Translations under genes and position numbers: made by a program
Shown: in pieces, positions 62,556 to 64,000 of the stretch
How positions within the stretch are numbered: the first letter of the stretch is position 1
How the letters are laid out: each line of letters opens with the position of its first letter
Notes under the pieces: model-generated
Seen by the model: the letters and a program-made list of their open reading frames with translations, nothing else
Told to the model about the DNA's origin: nothing
Database searches by the model: none
Assembly: GCA_013368325.1 (NCBI GenBank)
Contig: JAACJK010000110.1
Location: 1,054,001-1,118,000, forward strand
Direction: 5' to 3'
Length of the DNA: 64,000 nt
Origin: Ephemerocybe angulata
Taxonomy: Eukaryota; Basidiomycota; Agaricomycetes; Agaricales; Psathyrellaceae

Positions 62556-62972
62556 TCATCACCACGTTCCAAATAGCTCTCCCATTATGTACACCTTTCA
62601 TTTCAGTGAAGGCTGGCGTTGGCAACAAGTATGATAAAATGCATGTGCATCCGGATTTTTCGAGGCGGCTCCTTGGCGGCTCCAGCGCCCAAATGTCTAT
62701 TTCAGTCTTCACGCTTGCTTGACCCCGGTATTCAGGGTACCCCGTTCTCCGCCACCACTTACACGTACATAACTTGGGGAACAACTTGGGAACAATGTTC
62801 CCAGAGGTATGACCTCATTTTGAGCGCGGGGCCACGAGGTACCAATTACTACAAGTGTTGAGTATAACGTGGGGCCCTATTTCAACTTCCTTCATCGTCT
62901 ACCCTCATAGCCTTCCCAATTTCTCTTCAGAACCTCTTCGACTCTACTATTCCTCAATTGGTCTTTGCACCC
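62556..62972. other. 3' region of the MYND gene and promoter of the PRXL2-like gene
   Basis: No further coding exon fits. A pyrimidine-rich run just before 62973 resembles a fungal core promoter/leader. Confidence 0.45.
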
Positions 62973-64000
62973 ATGTCCAACGAGCAAAGCCTTAATACCG
63001 TGACGGTCAATGGCCCGGATACTACGAAGGCCCTTCCGAGCGCTGAGACTCTCTCAGCTGCAGGGGAGCTCGAAATCTACACCTCGTGCGGTGAAAAGGT
63101 TCAATTCAAGAGTCTCTTCCGTGATCAAGAGGTCAAGACCGTGATTGTCGTGTTTATTCGTACGTCTGTTGTCACATTGACTAGTGCTCCGCGGCCTCGC
63201 TGAGTGAAATCATGTACACTAGGTCACTTCTTCTGTGGGGTACGATATCTGATTCACTCCCCCATTTCTTATGTCTAACAAGGCCGTGGTGCAATTATAG
63301 GCGTGCCATGTACGTAGTGCACCACTTACTCGCCCCCTCACATTGCAACTTAAATTGACAGGCATACGTGGAATCCCTGGCGAGCACCTCCCAAGCTGCC
63401 CTCGATGCATCCAACGCCAGAATACTCATAATAGGATGTGGCGCTTATGAGGGTATCGATCCCTACCGCGGTACGTTTCAAGTCTCATCGCAGCTGCGTG
63501 TCCCATCGATATTGAGCGACTAATACCCGGTCTACAGAGCGAACACTTTCCCAAAGCCCTATCGCATCCTCAATTTCTATATATGCGGACCCCTCCCGCA
63601 AACTCTTCCACGCCCTTGGAATGACCTACCTCAACATCGACCGCCCACCTGCAGACCAGCCTACCCCCGCGTACCTCGGGAGTATGAGCATCATCAGAAG
63701 GTCTCTGACGTCTATCTATGTAAGTGTATTTGCCTGCCAGTGGGATACAATGCGCGGAATGGCTGGTCGCTATCAGGGAGTTATGCTTACGATTCCGTTT
63801 CCTTGCTCATAAATCCAGAGAGCAATCACCCACAACCCAAGCATGATTGGCTGGCAGGGGAATATCTTTCAGAACGGGGGCGAGTTTGTGTTTGGACCCG
63901 GTAAGCACAAGTTTAGCAATGAGATATATCTCTTCGCTGACTCGAGTCTGCCGACTGAATGTGCTTAGGTATGAACTGTAGATTCGCATCTAGGATGCGC
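62973..64000 (+). CDS. peroxiredoxin-like protein of the PRXL2/AAED1 family, 3' end missing
   Basis: Thioredoxin-fold AhpC/TSA-like protein. Exons 62973-63159, 63223-63239, 63301-63309, 63362-63470, 63538-63719, 63819-63900 and 63969-64000+ join in frame. Family features: TVIVVFIRHFFCGACHAYVESL with a CxxC active site, ILIIGCGAYEGI, IYADPSRKLFHALGM, the GSMSIIRRSL and WQGNIFQNGGEFVFGPG segments, and FASRMR. The second Cys of CxxC is encoded by a 9-nt exon (GCG TGC CAT). Members are predicted thiol oxidoreductases; substrate unknown. The C-terminus lies beyond the window. Start is ATG 62973, MSNEQS. Confidence 0.88.

Overview
The window is nuclear DNA of a filamentous basidiomycete, most likely an Agaricomycete. 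Its genes are cut by many introns of about 45-85 nt with GTRNGT donors, CTNAC-type branch points and C/TAG acceptors. Its protein families (F-box with zinc ligands, MYND finger, GH28 pectinase, UPF0187/bestrophin, DUF3455) are typical of that group. Most intron-exon models were assembled by hand and, where complete, close in frame, but no transcript evidence was available.

Left flank (1-16.4 kb), ordinary single-copy genes: aminotransferase (partial, -), RWD/DUF1115 protein (-), secreted GH28 exo-polygalacturonase (-), F-box-like protein (-), unknown 515-aa protein (-), F-box-like protein (+), bestrophin-like channel with 12 exons (-), secreted DUF3455 protein (-), then about 1.6 kb without a gene.

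Centre (about 16.4-53.7 kb): a direct tandem array with a period of about 9.0 kb, four full units plus a partial fifth. Each unit holds one minus-strand gene for a U1A/U2B''-type spliceosomal protein (two RRMs, six exons, 281 aa) and about 7.8 kb of spacer. The leftmost gene (A) and rightmost gene (B) are diverged paralogues. The three middle genes are A/B chimeras sharing one junction inside a 105-bp tract identical in A and B. This is the signature of unequal crossing-over between two direct paralogues, followed by further amplification. The spacer has no protein I recognise, but it carries a run of well-formed intron-like signals, a degenerate internal repeat, and a TATA-box/mini-ORF/hairpin module. 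Copies differ almost only by single-base indels, concentrated at about 28.7-38.2 kb, which suggests consensus error on top of a very young array.

Right flank (54-64 kb): malic enzyme (+), F-box/zinc-ligand protein (-, convergent with malic enzyme), MYND-finger protein (+) and a peroxiredoxin-like PRXL2/AAED1 protein (+, runs off the end). Malic enzyme and the PRXL2 protein each contain an in-frame 9-nt microexon; in the latter it carries the second cysteine of the CxxC redox motif.
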